Part shown: positions 1-12,000 of the stretch, one piece after another
Layout: each line of letters starts with the position of its first letter
Position numbering within the stretch: the stretch's first letter is position 1
Assembly (NCBI GenBank): GCA_044359525.1
Contig: JBIKLY010000005.1
Location: 6,275-70,274, forward strand
DNA length: 64,000 nucleotides
DNA from: CAJBIL01 sp044359525
Lineage (GTDB): Bacteria > Pseudomonadota > Gammaproteobacteria > Burkholderiales > Rhodocyclaceae
Reading direction: 5' to 3'
The notes under the pieces: generated by a model
Database searches by the model: none
Told to the model about the DNA's origin: nothing
What the model saw: the letters and a program-made list of their open reading frames with translations, nothing else
Program-made: the position numbers and the translations under genes

Positions 1-1
1 A

Positions 2-3000
2 GTCACCGCGACGATCGGCGTCGCCGGTGCCGGCGCCGCCGCCGTGACCGGTGCGGCGACGGCGAACGTGATCGTTTCCGAGACCGAGGCCAGTATCAAG
101 GACGGGGCGCGGATCAACATGAGCGGTGCTGCTGGTGACGATCCGGCGGTTCGCATCCGTGCTACAGACAACACGTTTATGGTGCAGGCGGGTGGTACCG
201 TCACGGGGGCCGGTGCGGCCGCCGTGAGCGGAACCGTCAACACCGGCATCGTGGCCAAGAAAACCGCGGCCCGCATCGGCGATGCCGATGTCAAGGCCAG
301 CGACGTCGAAGTGACGGCGGATTCGAGCGAGAAAATCTTCACCCTGACCGCCAATGTGTCGATCGCCGGCGCAGCCGGGGTTGGTGCCGGGGTCGGCGTC
401 AATGTCATCGCCAACGAGACGTCCGCCAGCATCGGCGCCGGCGCCAATATCGACACCACGGACGACATCGATGTGAACGCCAGGCAGAATTCGCTGCTGA
501 ACGTCAATACCGTTGCCGTTGCCGGCGGCATTGCCGGCGTCGGCGGTGCGTTCTCGGTGGGTGTCATTGCCAACAAGACCAAGGCCTATGTGGAAGGCTC
601 GGATGACCTTGCCGACCGGACGATGCTGAATGCCGGCGGCAACACATCAGTCAGTGCGGCGTCGGAAGAGAACCTGGTTACCAGCACCGTCAGCGGCGCT
701 GGTGGTGTGGCCGGGGTGACAGGGGCATTCGGGGTCAAGGTCATCAAGTCCGACACCGATGCGTATATCGGCAAAAACAGCATCGTCACGGCTGATGAAG
801 TAGACGTCAATGCGACCGACAGGACACGCGTAGTCAGTGTCGGCGGTGCGGTGACGGGCGGCCTGGTCGGGGTCGGTGGCACGGTCGATGCAACAATCGT
901 TTTGAACACTACCTCGGCCCATATCGATAGCGGTGCGCAAATTACGGCGGTTCATGACGTGAAAATCGAGGCTTTGTCCGACAAGCTCGTCAATTCGACC
1001 ACCTTCGCCGGCTCGGGCGGCGCGGTCGGCGTTGCCGGCGCGGTCTCGATCGTCTCGGTGGGATCACTGCTCGACGGCGAGGCGAAGAACGGACTGAATG
1101 GTGACGACACCGGGTCACTGGTGGATGCCAGGATCAAGGAAGACAAGGTCAGCACGCAGTTGGGCAACTCCACGCACGTTCAGGGTGTGAAGACGGACGT
1201 TGCCAACCGGACCGCAAATCAAGGTGTGGCCGGCGATCTGAAAGGCACCGTACCACCGCCGCTCAAGAACACCATGGCCTTCATCGGCAGCGGTGCTCAG
1301 GTCAAGGCGGGTGATAACGTTACCGTCACGGCCGCGGACAAGACGCTGGCCGTGGTTTCAGCAGGTGCCGGTGCCGTTGGCGCCTTCGCCGGCGTGGCGG
1401 GTACCGTCGGCGTTGTGCTGCTGCACGATTCTGCCGAAGCCTTTGTCGCCGGTGGCGCCAAAGTCGATGCCGGCAAGACAATCACTGTCGGCGCGACGAC
1501 CAGGGACGATGTGTTCAACACTGGCATTACCGGCAGCGGTGCAGCCGGCGTGGCGGCCGGCGGGTCGGTCGTGGTCAACGTTGTGACGTCGGATACCGCG
1601 GCGTATATCGGCGATGCGGACATCAACAAGGATGCCGGCATGGATGCGGCGAGTGCCGAGCAGTCGGTGGCCGTGACCGCGAACAGCGGCAGCAACATCG
1701 TCACCGTCGCCGGTGCCGGCGGCGTGGCCGGCGGGGCGTCGATCGGCGGCGTCATCAACGTCAACGCCCTGAGCAAGGAGACGAAGGCCTACATCGCAAG
1801 CGGCGCGGATGTTGCCGCCGACAAGAATGTCGATGTGGTCGCGAGTTCAGCCGAAAACGTGGTCGGCGCCGGGGTCACCATCCGTGGCGCCGGTCTGGGT
1901 GCGGCAGGTGCGGTGATTTCTGCCAACGTGGTCGATAACACCACCGAGGCTTACATCGACGGGGCGAAGGTCGATTCGGACGGCAACGTCAAGTTGTCCG
2001 CCGTCGACGACACGCTGATCGTGGCGGTTTCTGCGGTGGCCAATGGTGCGGGCGGCATGGGTGTGGGCCTCAACGTCGGCGCCAACGCCATTTCCAACGA
2101 GACGCGGGCCTATGTTTCCGGCGCTTCGCAGATCGATGCGCGCGGCAACGCCGCAGGCACCACTGTTTACACCGGTGAGATCTCGTCGACGCCGGGCGCA
2201 ATGCCGGCGCTTCCGGCCGGTCAGAGCGGCAGTGCCGACATCGACCGTGATGGAACTTCGGATGGCAGCGTGAGCGGCGGTGCGTCGTTCAACGTCGGCG
2301 GCAAGGCGGTCAATCCGGCAGCGGCAAAGGCATCGGACGGCAGCGCCATAGACGGTATCTCCGGCGGGCTGGGTGCCAAGGGCGAGGAGACGGTCAAGGG
2401 CTTGTCCGTCGTCGCCATCAACAACGAAAAAATGATCACTGCGACGGTCGGCGTGGCCGTGGCCGGGGGGAGGTCGCAGACCGGCGCCTCCACGGCCAAC
2501 TTGATCAGCTCCGTGACCGAAGCCAGCATCCGCGACGGGGTGAAGATCAACGACGGCGGCGCAAGCGCAAACTCGGCGGTGCGCGTCCGCGCTGCCGACA
2601 ATACCCTCATGGTGCAGGTCGGCGGTACCTTCGCCGGCGCCGGCGCAATGGGTCTCTCCGGTGCCATCAACAGCGGCATCGTCACCAAGCAGACCACTGC
2701 GCGCGTCGGCGATGCCGACGTCAAGGCCAGCAACGTCGAAGTCACCGCAGACTCCAGTGAGGATGTCTACAACGTCACCGTCAACGCGGCGCTTGCCGGC
2801 GGGGCGGCTGTTGGCGGCGCGGCGGGAGTCGATGTGATTCGCAACAAGACCTACGCCAGCATCGGCGCCGGCGCCGATATTGACGCCACGGGCAACCTCC
2901 GGGTCAGTGCCACGCAGGACTCGGCGATCGACCTGTACACCGTCAGTGGTTCTGCCGCCGGCCTCGTCGGCGTCAGCGGCGCGGTTTCGGTGGGCGTCAT

Positions 3001-6000
3001 CGCCAATGAAACGAAGGCCTATGTGGAAGGCTCGACGGTCAACGCGGCGACCCTGAATGCAGGAGGCACCACCGAGGTCGTCGCGGACTCGGCGGAAAAG
3101 ATCACCAGTGTCACCATCAGCGGCGCGGCCGGCGGTCTCGCCGGCGTGGCCGGCGCGGTTGGGGTCAAGGTGGTCGAATCGAAGACCGAGGCTTTCATCG
3201 GCAACAACACCCGCGTCAACCAGACGCGAAACGGCGCGGCGCAGGACGTTATCGTCAGCGCGACCGACGCGGTGACGCTGCGCGGCGGCGGCGGCACGGT
3301 GGCGCTGGCCGGTTACGCCGGCGTCGGTGCTACGTCTGAAATCAACATCGTGCGCAATACCACAACCGCCTATATCGGCGATGCGGCCCTGGTGGATGCG
3401 GATCGTGACGTGAGCGTCAGTGCCGCGTCGACCAAGGATGTGCAGTCGGCGGCCATTGCCGCCGCCGGCGGACTCTCGGTCGGCATTGGCGGTGCGCTTT
3501 CGGTGGTCACCATCGGCGCCAAGCTCGATGCTGACGCTCAAGGTGGCCTGAGCGACCCGAGCGGCGGTGGCAACACCGCATCATCGGTCGATAGCCAGAT
3601 AGCCAAAGATGAGGTCAGCGGCCAACTGGGCAGTTCCGAGCACGTGCAGGGGATGAAGAGTGATGTCTCCGGCGGCATTGGCAGCCTGGGCGTGGCGGCG
3701 AAGATGAACGAATCGTCCACGGCTTCGCTTGACAAGACCCGCGCTTACATCGGCGGCGGCAGCAAGGTCAAGGCGGGAGACGATGTCACGGTTACTGCGA
3801 CCGACAAGGTCAAGCTCGACATCAAAGTTGCGGGTGCGGCGGGCGGCTTCGTCGGCATCGGCGGCGCGCTCGGCATCGGGGTGGTCAACAGCACTACCGA
3901 GGCGTTTGCAGGTGCGTCGGCGCAGGTCGAGGCAGGCGATGATCTGAAGATCGAAGCCAGGACCAAAAACCTCGACGCCAGCGGTTCGAAGGTAACTGCT
4001 GTTGCCGGTGCCGGTGGCATTATCGGCCTCGGTGCGGCGGTCGCGGTGATGAACAACACCAGCAGCACGAAGGCGACCATAGGCAATGGCAGCACGCTTA
4101 CGGGCGACGTTACGGTGAGTGCCGAAACCGACACCAAGCAATTTGCTTCGGCTTCGGGCATTGCCGTCGGCGTGGTCGCCGTCGGCGCCAGCATCGCCAG
4201 CGTCGGCAGCGATACCGATACCCGCGCCAAGCTGGGTTCCAACGTCACAGTCGCAGGTGACGGCCTGGCGGTGCGCGCTAGCGGCACGGACGACAATTTT
4301 GCGACCGCGACTGCCGGCAGCGGCGGCCTGATTGCCGGTTCCGCGGCGGCGGCGAACACCACGAGTACCAGCAACACCATCGCGTCGGTCGGCGCTGGCG
4401 ATGCCAGCCATCAGGCCAGCGTTGGCAGCTTCGAGGTCGACGCCACCCATACCACGCGCTTCAACGCCGATGTCGACAGTGTCAATGCATCGATTGCCGG
4501 TTCGAGCGGCGCCCTGGCCCGGCACGTGGTCGACAGCACGGTTCTGGCCGAGGCCGCGGATGACGCCCGGGTGCTGGCGAATAGTGTCAGGATCTCGGCC
4601 GGAAACCGCATCGAGAAGGACTGGCTGGGCGGCAGCGGCGACAGCGCGGCATGGAACATCCGTGCCGGCTCCGGTGGTGTCATCGGCGCGCCGGCCGGTA
4701 AGAGCGAGACGCTCATCACGCAGGATACGACGGCCCGCGTCGGCGATAACGCGAAGATCCACGTGCTGGCGCCGGTATCCGGCGACGGCGTGTTCAAGAT
4801 GGACGCGAGCAATGTGATCATCGCCCGCGACAAGGCCAAGCTGGACTCCGGCGGCGCCATCGCGATCGCCAAAGCGACCTCCTTGATTACCGTGGATCGT
4901 TCGGACGCAACGGCCAGTTTCGGTACCAACGCTGAAGTCATCAGCGACGTCGGCAGCATCGATGCCGGCTCACGCAACGACGCGACCATCGAAACCCGGG
5001 CAGCGGCTGATACCTACGGCCTTGCCGGAGCACCGGACGGCAGCGCCCACAGCGTATTCCGCGGTGACACTAACACCGTGGTCGGCAGCGGCGCATTGCT
5101 GCGTGCTGACGACGGCGCCGTCAATCTGGCGGCGGGCCGGGATTCCTCCGGTAACGCCGGCGGCATCGACGCGCGTTCCGCCGTCAATCTCTGGAACAAG
5201 ACGGCGATCCCGATCCCGACTGTGCCGGATGCATTGACCAGCGTGGTCAATAATGCCGACCTCACCGTGCTCGGCACTGCCAGCCTCCTGGCCGCGACCG
5301 ACATCACCTTGACGGCCGACCGGGGCAGTGTCCTGACTAGTGCTACAGGCATAGGTAAGGACATCTACCGCGAAACGGCAGCGGCGATTGCCAGCGGCAT
5401 CAGCAATCTGTTCGGCGGTGACGACGTGTCCTTCGACGTGCGCGGTGGCAGCGCCACGGCGGGCGGCTTCGCCGGCGTGCGGGTGGACGGTAACGTCGAG
5501 ACCGGTATCTACAAGGATGCCAGCCTGGCGCTTGACGTGCAGAACTACAACGCGACGACCCGTGCCTGGGATCTCAAGGTCACCCGTTCGCGCGGCGTGG
5601 CCGAGCCGACGATCGAGTTCCAGGTTGGCATTGCCGCCGACATCAACAAGCGCCGCACCCTGCTGGTCAAGCTGGCCTTTGAGTACTCAGGGACGGCGGC
5701 CGGCGACGCCTACCAGGCCGAAGTCAATTTTCTCGAGCACAAGCTGGTCGACCTCGGCCTAGCCTATCGCGACGGAACCGGCACTATCATCCTCGGCACC
5801 GGCGGCGGCACCGGCACCAGCCCGCGCGCCGCGGCGCTGACCCGGGTGACCACGCTGACGACGCAGAGGGACGACATCGTTAACAACCGGTTGCCTCCGG
5901 TGCAGACGCAGCTCAATACCGCCACCACCGCACGCGACACTGCGCTCGACAACTACAACAACGTATTTACGGCACGCGCCACCGCGCTGTCGTTGTGGGC

Positions 6001-9000
6001 CATCGAAGCAGCCAAGGGTGCTTCTGCCAATGCCGCTTACATCACGGCAAGGAAGGCGGAAGTCGCGACGGCGGAAAGCACTTTGACCACGAGCGGCGCC
6101 ACCGGCTGGGTGGCGCAGGCCGCGGCCGCATCGCCCAACGTGACACTGGCCAACACCGAACGCAGCAACTACAACACGAATACCGTGACCCCGCTGCAAA
6201 CCCAGGTGACCTCGCTGACCGACCAGAAGGACGTGCTGGTGACCCAGCGCGACAACCTGGTCGACAACCTCTTCGTCCTCAATCGCCAGATCGCCGGCTA
6301 TACCGACACCGCTCCCGATCCTGATGTGGTCTATGCGCCGCTGTCGAACGTCGCGCCTTCCGGCCCGGCGGCTGATTTCATCACCGTTCCCAACATCAAG
6401 GCGCAGCTCGGCAGCATCCGCGTCACCGCCGATGTGCTGACCGGCTCCGGCAAGCTCAAGGCGCCGGGCGACGCCAGGGTCACGATTACCAACAACACGC
6501 CGAACTACCTGATCGTCAAGGACATCGAGGTCGACGCCGACGCAGCTCGCGTCGCCTTCAATGGTGTCGATGTCGCCAGCAACGCCGACATCGGCCGCCT
6601 TAACCGGCCCGGCCATACGGCTGCATTCAGCGAAATCATCACCGGCGGCTCGAATCCCTCGCAGCCCGAAGTCAGGATCACCAGTACCTACGACCCGAAC
6701 AGCTCACCCTACCGGATCGGGTCGGCGCCGGACATTCGTCTGACCGGCAACATCAGCAACCCGCGCGGTCTGGTGAAAGTCGAGAGCGCGGCGGGCTCCA
6801 TCCTGTCGCAAGGCAACATCTACGCAGGGACTGTGGATATCAAGGCCGCCAACGGCGACTTCGTGCAGAGCTATGTGGATAACTTCTTCCACATCGGCGG
6901 CGATCCCAAGGCGATCGCCGAGGGCACCACCACGCCGGGCGGCATCGTGGCCAACGGCAGCGTCTTCATCAGTTCCCGCTACCTCAACATCAATGGCATC
7001 ATCCAGAGCGGCGTCGATTCCTATACGCTGACGCTGCCGGCCGCCGGCGCGACGCTGACCGGCTCGGCTTCGATGCTGGGCTTGACCTCGGCCGGCAATA
7101 ACCAGGCCGCGATGGACGCCTACCGGATCGCCAATCCGACCGGCGTCACCACCTTCACCAATGATCGTGGCGCCGTGGTTACCTACAACGCCGCGAAGAA
7201 CCGCCTCGAAGTCAGCGAAGCCTTCGCGCTGACGGATGCGGCGTCGGCGCAGGGCAAGTCGCGCAATCCGACTGGCGAATACGCCCTGGTTACCGACTAC
7301 GGCAACATCGGCGCCCGCTACGATACGACCAACAACCGCTATCTGATCAACGGCACCGAGGTCAAGGGCGGCTACATCCAGCTCTTCGGCCAGATCTTGA
7401 ACACCGCCAGCCCGGCGGCCGGCACCGGTACCGGCAAGCTGCGCGTGCTCGACGGTTATGGGCAGATCAATATCGCCAATCCGAGCGGCAAGGACATCGT
7501 ACTGGCACGGCTGGACGCCGGGCAGGGCACGGCCGGCGTGATCGACATCACCGACATCCAGTACGTAGACGCCAACAACGCAGCACATTCGATCAAATCC
7601 CTCATCACGCGCGAAAACGGCAACGTCAAGATCACCCAGAAGGGCCGCTGGACGCTCAACGGTTCCGGCCTGCCGGTGGCCTTCGACGACAACTGGACAG
7701 CTACGTCGACTACCGGGTCGGTCATCGGCGCCACGGGGATCAGCGGTGCGACCAGCACCCGCAGCGCGACCTACAAGCCGCAGCCCGGCCTTGCCTTCAC
7801 CTACACCACCGGCGAGGACCAATCGACTTACGAGGATTTCAGCTACGAAGGCACGCAGTTCATCGGCATCTCGGCCTGGAGAACCTGGCCCAACCTCACG
7901 GACTACCGCATCGCCGGGCCCTACAAGAGCGGCACGCCGCGGGAGCTGGAAAAAGGGCGCTACCTGTCGTCCGGTCGGCCACTGGCGAATGCCTATAGCA
8001 CAACGAGCAGCACGGAAATCGCCAATGGTCCGGCGGAGTTCAAGACGACCAACGAGTACAGCTATTGCGACTGGTGGTCGCTGTGCATCACGCAGACCTA
8101 CCACATCGATTTCAGCCGGATCACGCCGACCAAGGACATCGTCTCCAACTTCCTGCGCGCCGACAATCCGATCGCCATCGAGTTCATCGGCGCCGATTTC
8201 GGCACGATAGGCGTGCGCTCGGCGCAGAACGCCATCCTCACCGGGGTAATCAGCAACAAGACCGGCACCACCACCCTCATCGCCGGCAATTCCGGCACCG
8301 GTGTCACGGCGGCGAACAAGAGCATCGTGCAGGGCAACGACGAGGCGCTGATCAGATCGAAGGATCTGATCCTTGGCGCCAGCGGCAGCATCGGCGCCAC
8401 GCTCGACGCGAATCCGGTGCGCCTCATCCGCACCGACATCAGCGGCACCCTCACTGCCGCCGCCAGCAACGGCAACGTACTGGTGCGCCAGACGCTGGGC
8501 GACCTCAAGGTCGATACCGTCACCGCGGGCGGCAGTTCGCCCGCCGGCACCTCGCGCGTCACGCTGCAGGCCGAAGGCAGCATCGTCGCTGCCGGCGGCG
8601 CCAGCCGGATCGAGGCCGACCGCGTCGATCTGAGCTCCGATACCGGCAGCATCGGTTCCATCGCCGCGCCGGTGCTGGTCAACGTCGGCTACACCGACGA
8701 TACCGCGCTGCGTCCCTACTACGGCCTCAAGGCTGCGGCGCAGGACGACATCGGCGTTGCGACCGGGACGTGGGCCGGCAACACGGCCGGCAACCTGCTG
8801 GTCGACACCGTTGTCTCGACCGGCGGCAACGTCAAGCTCGTTGCCCCGGGCCGCATCATCGACAACAACCCGATCGAACAGGTGGACACCCGCACCTGGG
8901 CCGAATTGCTGGCCTACTGGGACTCGCTGGCCCTGCGCACGGGCAGTGCCGAGAACGACGCCAAGCAGCAACAGGCGATCAAGGCCTTCGAATTCGGCAA

Positions 9001-12000
9001 GACCGCCAACTACCGGCTTTACTGGCAGATGCGTCAGCGTGCGGGCGAACCGGCGGGCTATAACCCGTCCTTTGCTTACGCCACGACGCCGGCGGAACGC
9101 GCGGCACTCACCGCCTCGGGCATGACGGGTGGGCAGATCACGACTTTCGAGAACAACCGCAGCGCGCAGTACCACCAGTTGAATACCGATGTCGGCAGCC
9201 TCAACGGCGGCAGCTTCGCGGACAGCTACACCTATGCGGCCACCACCAACGAGCGCAACGCGATCCTGCACAAGGCCTCATGGAGCGAACGCGAACTGGC
9301 GATTTCGGTCAGCCCCGGACTGCTGAAGAACCTCACCAACACCAACCCGGTGATCAAGAGCGCCAACGTCCAGGGCAAGACCGTCACGCTGCAGGCCGGC
9401 GTCGCCATCGGCGAAACCTCCGGCGACATGGCGATTTCGACCAGCATCGCGCCGTCGGCCCTGACCGATGCGCAGAAGGTCGCCCTGGCGGTCGCCGAGC
9501 GTGCCGACATCAGCATTACCGACAGCTTGATTACGGTACGGCAGCGCAAGCCCTTCAACTTCGACGCTACCACGGCCTTGAATGTCAGCGTCACCCCGGC
9601 GGTCTCGGCGCACGCCGACAACGGCAAGGCCTTCCTCGCCTCGCTTGGCGATGGCCTGCTGGGCAACATCAGCGTTCCTGGCGATACGCGGGTCAAGGTG
9701 CACGGTTCCATTCTCAATGCGCCGGTTTCGCTGGTGCAGACCGGTAACCTGATCCTCGAAGCGGCCAACGGCGGTGTAGGTTACGTTCCGTCCGACGGTA
9801 TCAACCCGGCCGTGTCGCAGCCCATGCAGATCAGCCTGCTGGCCGGGGCGACGCTGACCGCACGCGGTGCCGGCGATGTCGACGTCGTTGAAACCGGCGA
9901 CCTCAATGTCGATACCGTGTTCTCGCGCGGCAAGGCGAAGCTCACGGCGGCCGGCTCCATTCTCGACGCCTATCCCGGCAGCGAACTCAATGTACTCGCC
10001 GGTTTCATCACCCTCGATGCGACCGGCGGTTCGGTCGGCAGCGCCGCCAATCCGCTGGATGTCGGCGTCACCGATCCGCTGGGCCGGATCGAGGCCATCT
10101 CGCCGGTCGGCCAGGGCATCTACCTCAACGGACCGCTCGGTGCGCAATTCAACATCGGCAACATCACCTCCGGTGATGCGTTGTCGTTGTCGTCGGATAT
10201 TGGCATGCTGATCGACGGGACTGTGGTCGCTCCGGGTGCCATCAGCCTGGTCGCGGGCGGTACCATGACCATGACGCCCGAAGCCGACGTTCATGCCACC
10301 ACGCTGGGTGTGTTCCTGCGTGCCAACGCGCTGACCATGCAGGACGCCCGGTACATGCTGGACAAAGGTCAGGCACTGGATCCGGAATACACGGCAGGCG
10401 AAGCTGCGAGGATGCGGGTCGACGTTGGCACCATCGACATCGAGACTGTCGGCGATGCGCTCATCACCGGCATCGAGACCGGCAATCCGACGGCCAGCGC
10501 GATCCGCGTAGTCAGCACGGCGGGCCGCATTCTTGACAACGGCGACACGCGGCTCGACATCATTGCCGACACGGCGCCGGCGGCGAAGCTGACCATCTCC
10601 GCCGCGCTGGGTATCGGTGACGATCAGCTCGATGTCCGTCTGCTTAATCTGGAAGCGGCATCCGGTGGTGTTGTCGATATCAACGTGCAAAACGGGGTCA
10701 ATATTGTCAGCGTTAGCGCTGGAGATCGCGTGTGGCTGACCGCTGATGGCGACATTACAGGTAACTCGGTGACCAGTACCGGTACCGGTAATACCAACCC
10801 CGACCAGAGTATTTCGATCACTTCGGCTAACGGCACTGTAAATCTGGCTAGTGTGAGTGGCCAGGCCGATGTGGTAATCGCGGGTCAGGCTGGAGTCGCT
10901 CTTGGTACGGTGTCGAGTGCTGGTGGTAGCGTCAATGCCGGTTCTGCGAGCGGTAATGTTGATGTTGGTACCACAACGGCAGCGCAGAATATAAGCTTCA
11001 GCGCACCAGTGGGGACGGTAAGCGCGGACAGCAGCACCGCTGGCGGCAGTTTTAACGCCAGTTCAGCGCAAGGCATCACCCTCGGTGACGCCACCTCGGG
11101 TCGTGACATGACGTTCGATGCGGGGGGTGATTTTGCTGCACGCACACTGTCGAGTACCGGTGGTAGCGTCAATGCTGATTCGACGGGCGGCAATGTCGAT
11201 GTGGGTACCACAACGGCAGCGCAGAATATAAGCTTCAGCGCACCGGCGGGGACGGTAAGCGCGGACGGCAGCACCGCTGGCGGCAGTTTTAATGCCAGCG
11301 CGTTGGGGAATGTGAGCGTCAATATCGGGAGTGCAGGTGACGGGTTCGCGCTTGCTTCTTTCGGCGGTAATGTTGATGCCGGTACGATTACGGCTAACTC
11401 AGTCACATTGACGGCGCCCGGTAGCGTGAGTGCTGATACCTTGAACGTGGATTCGAGTGTTTTTCTTTCGGGTTCTAGCGTTAGCGCCAATGTTTATGGT
11501 GGTGCCTCTCCGGTCACAGGTTCTGTAACCGGGTTCGGCGGCGCACCGGCTACGAACGTCAATCTGACCTTGTCCGCTCCTGGCGGCTTTGCCTTCGACA
11601 CCTTCAGTGCAGCATCGGCGACGGTGATCATTCCTGACGGGGCGTTCTCGATTGACCATGCGCTGATTCTGGATCGTGCCACTTTCACGAATCCGATGAC
11701 GCTTGTTCTGGTCGATCAGCATGATAGGAGCATTCAGCCAGCGGATGTCCAGCTATACTCTGCCGGGTCGCCTTTCTCGATGTATTTGAATGACAACAGC
11801 CTGACGACCGATTCGTTCGTGATTCATCGCAGTCCGCAGCACGAAGTCATTACGCCGGGCGGAACGAACACCAGCGTGCTTGAGCAGGCGCAGGAAGACC
11901 TTTCCAGTATCTCTAATCTGGAACGCAGCAAGAAGGCGAGTGGCGAGGATGAGGCGCTGGTCGACAGCCTGGTTTCGTACGAAGGTACGCCGGTTTCGCT

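Noticed and set aside
6704..9271. An 855-codon open frame on the minus strand inside the adhesin gene, and many similar shorter ones
   Set aside because: The translation is Arg/Gly/Ala-rich without recognisable domains, and it lies opposite a clearly coding frame. It is an artefact of GC-rich codon usage.
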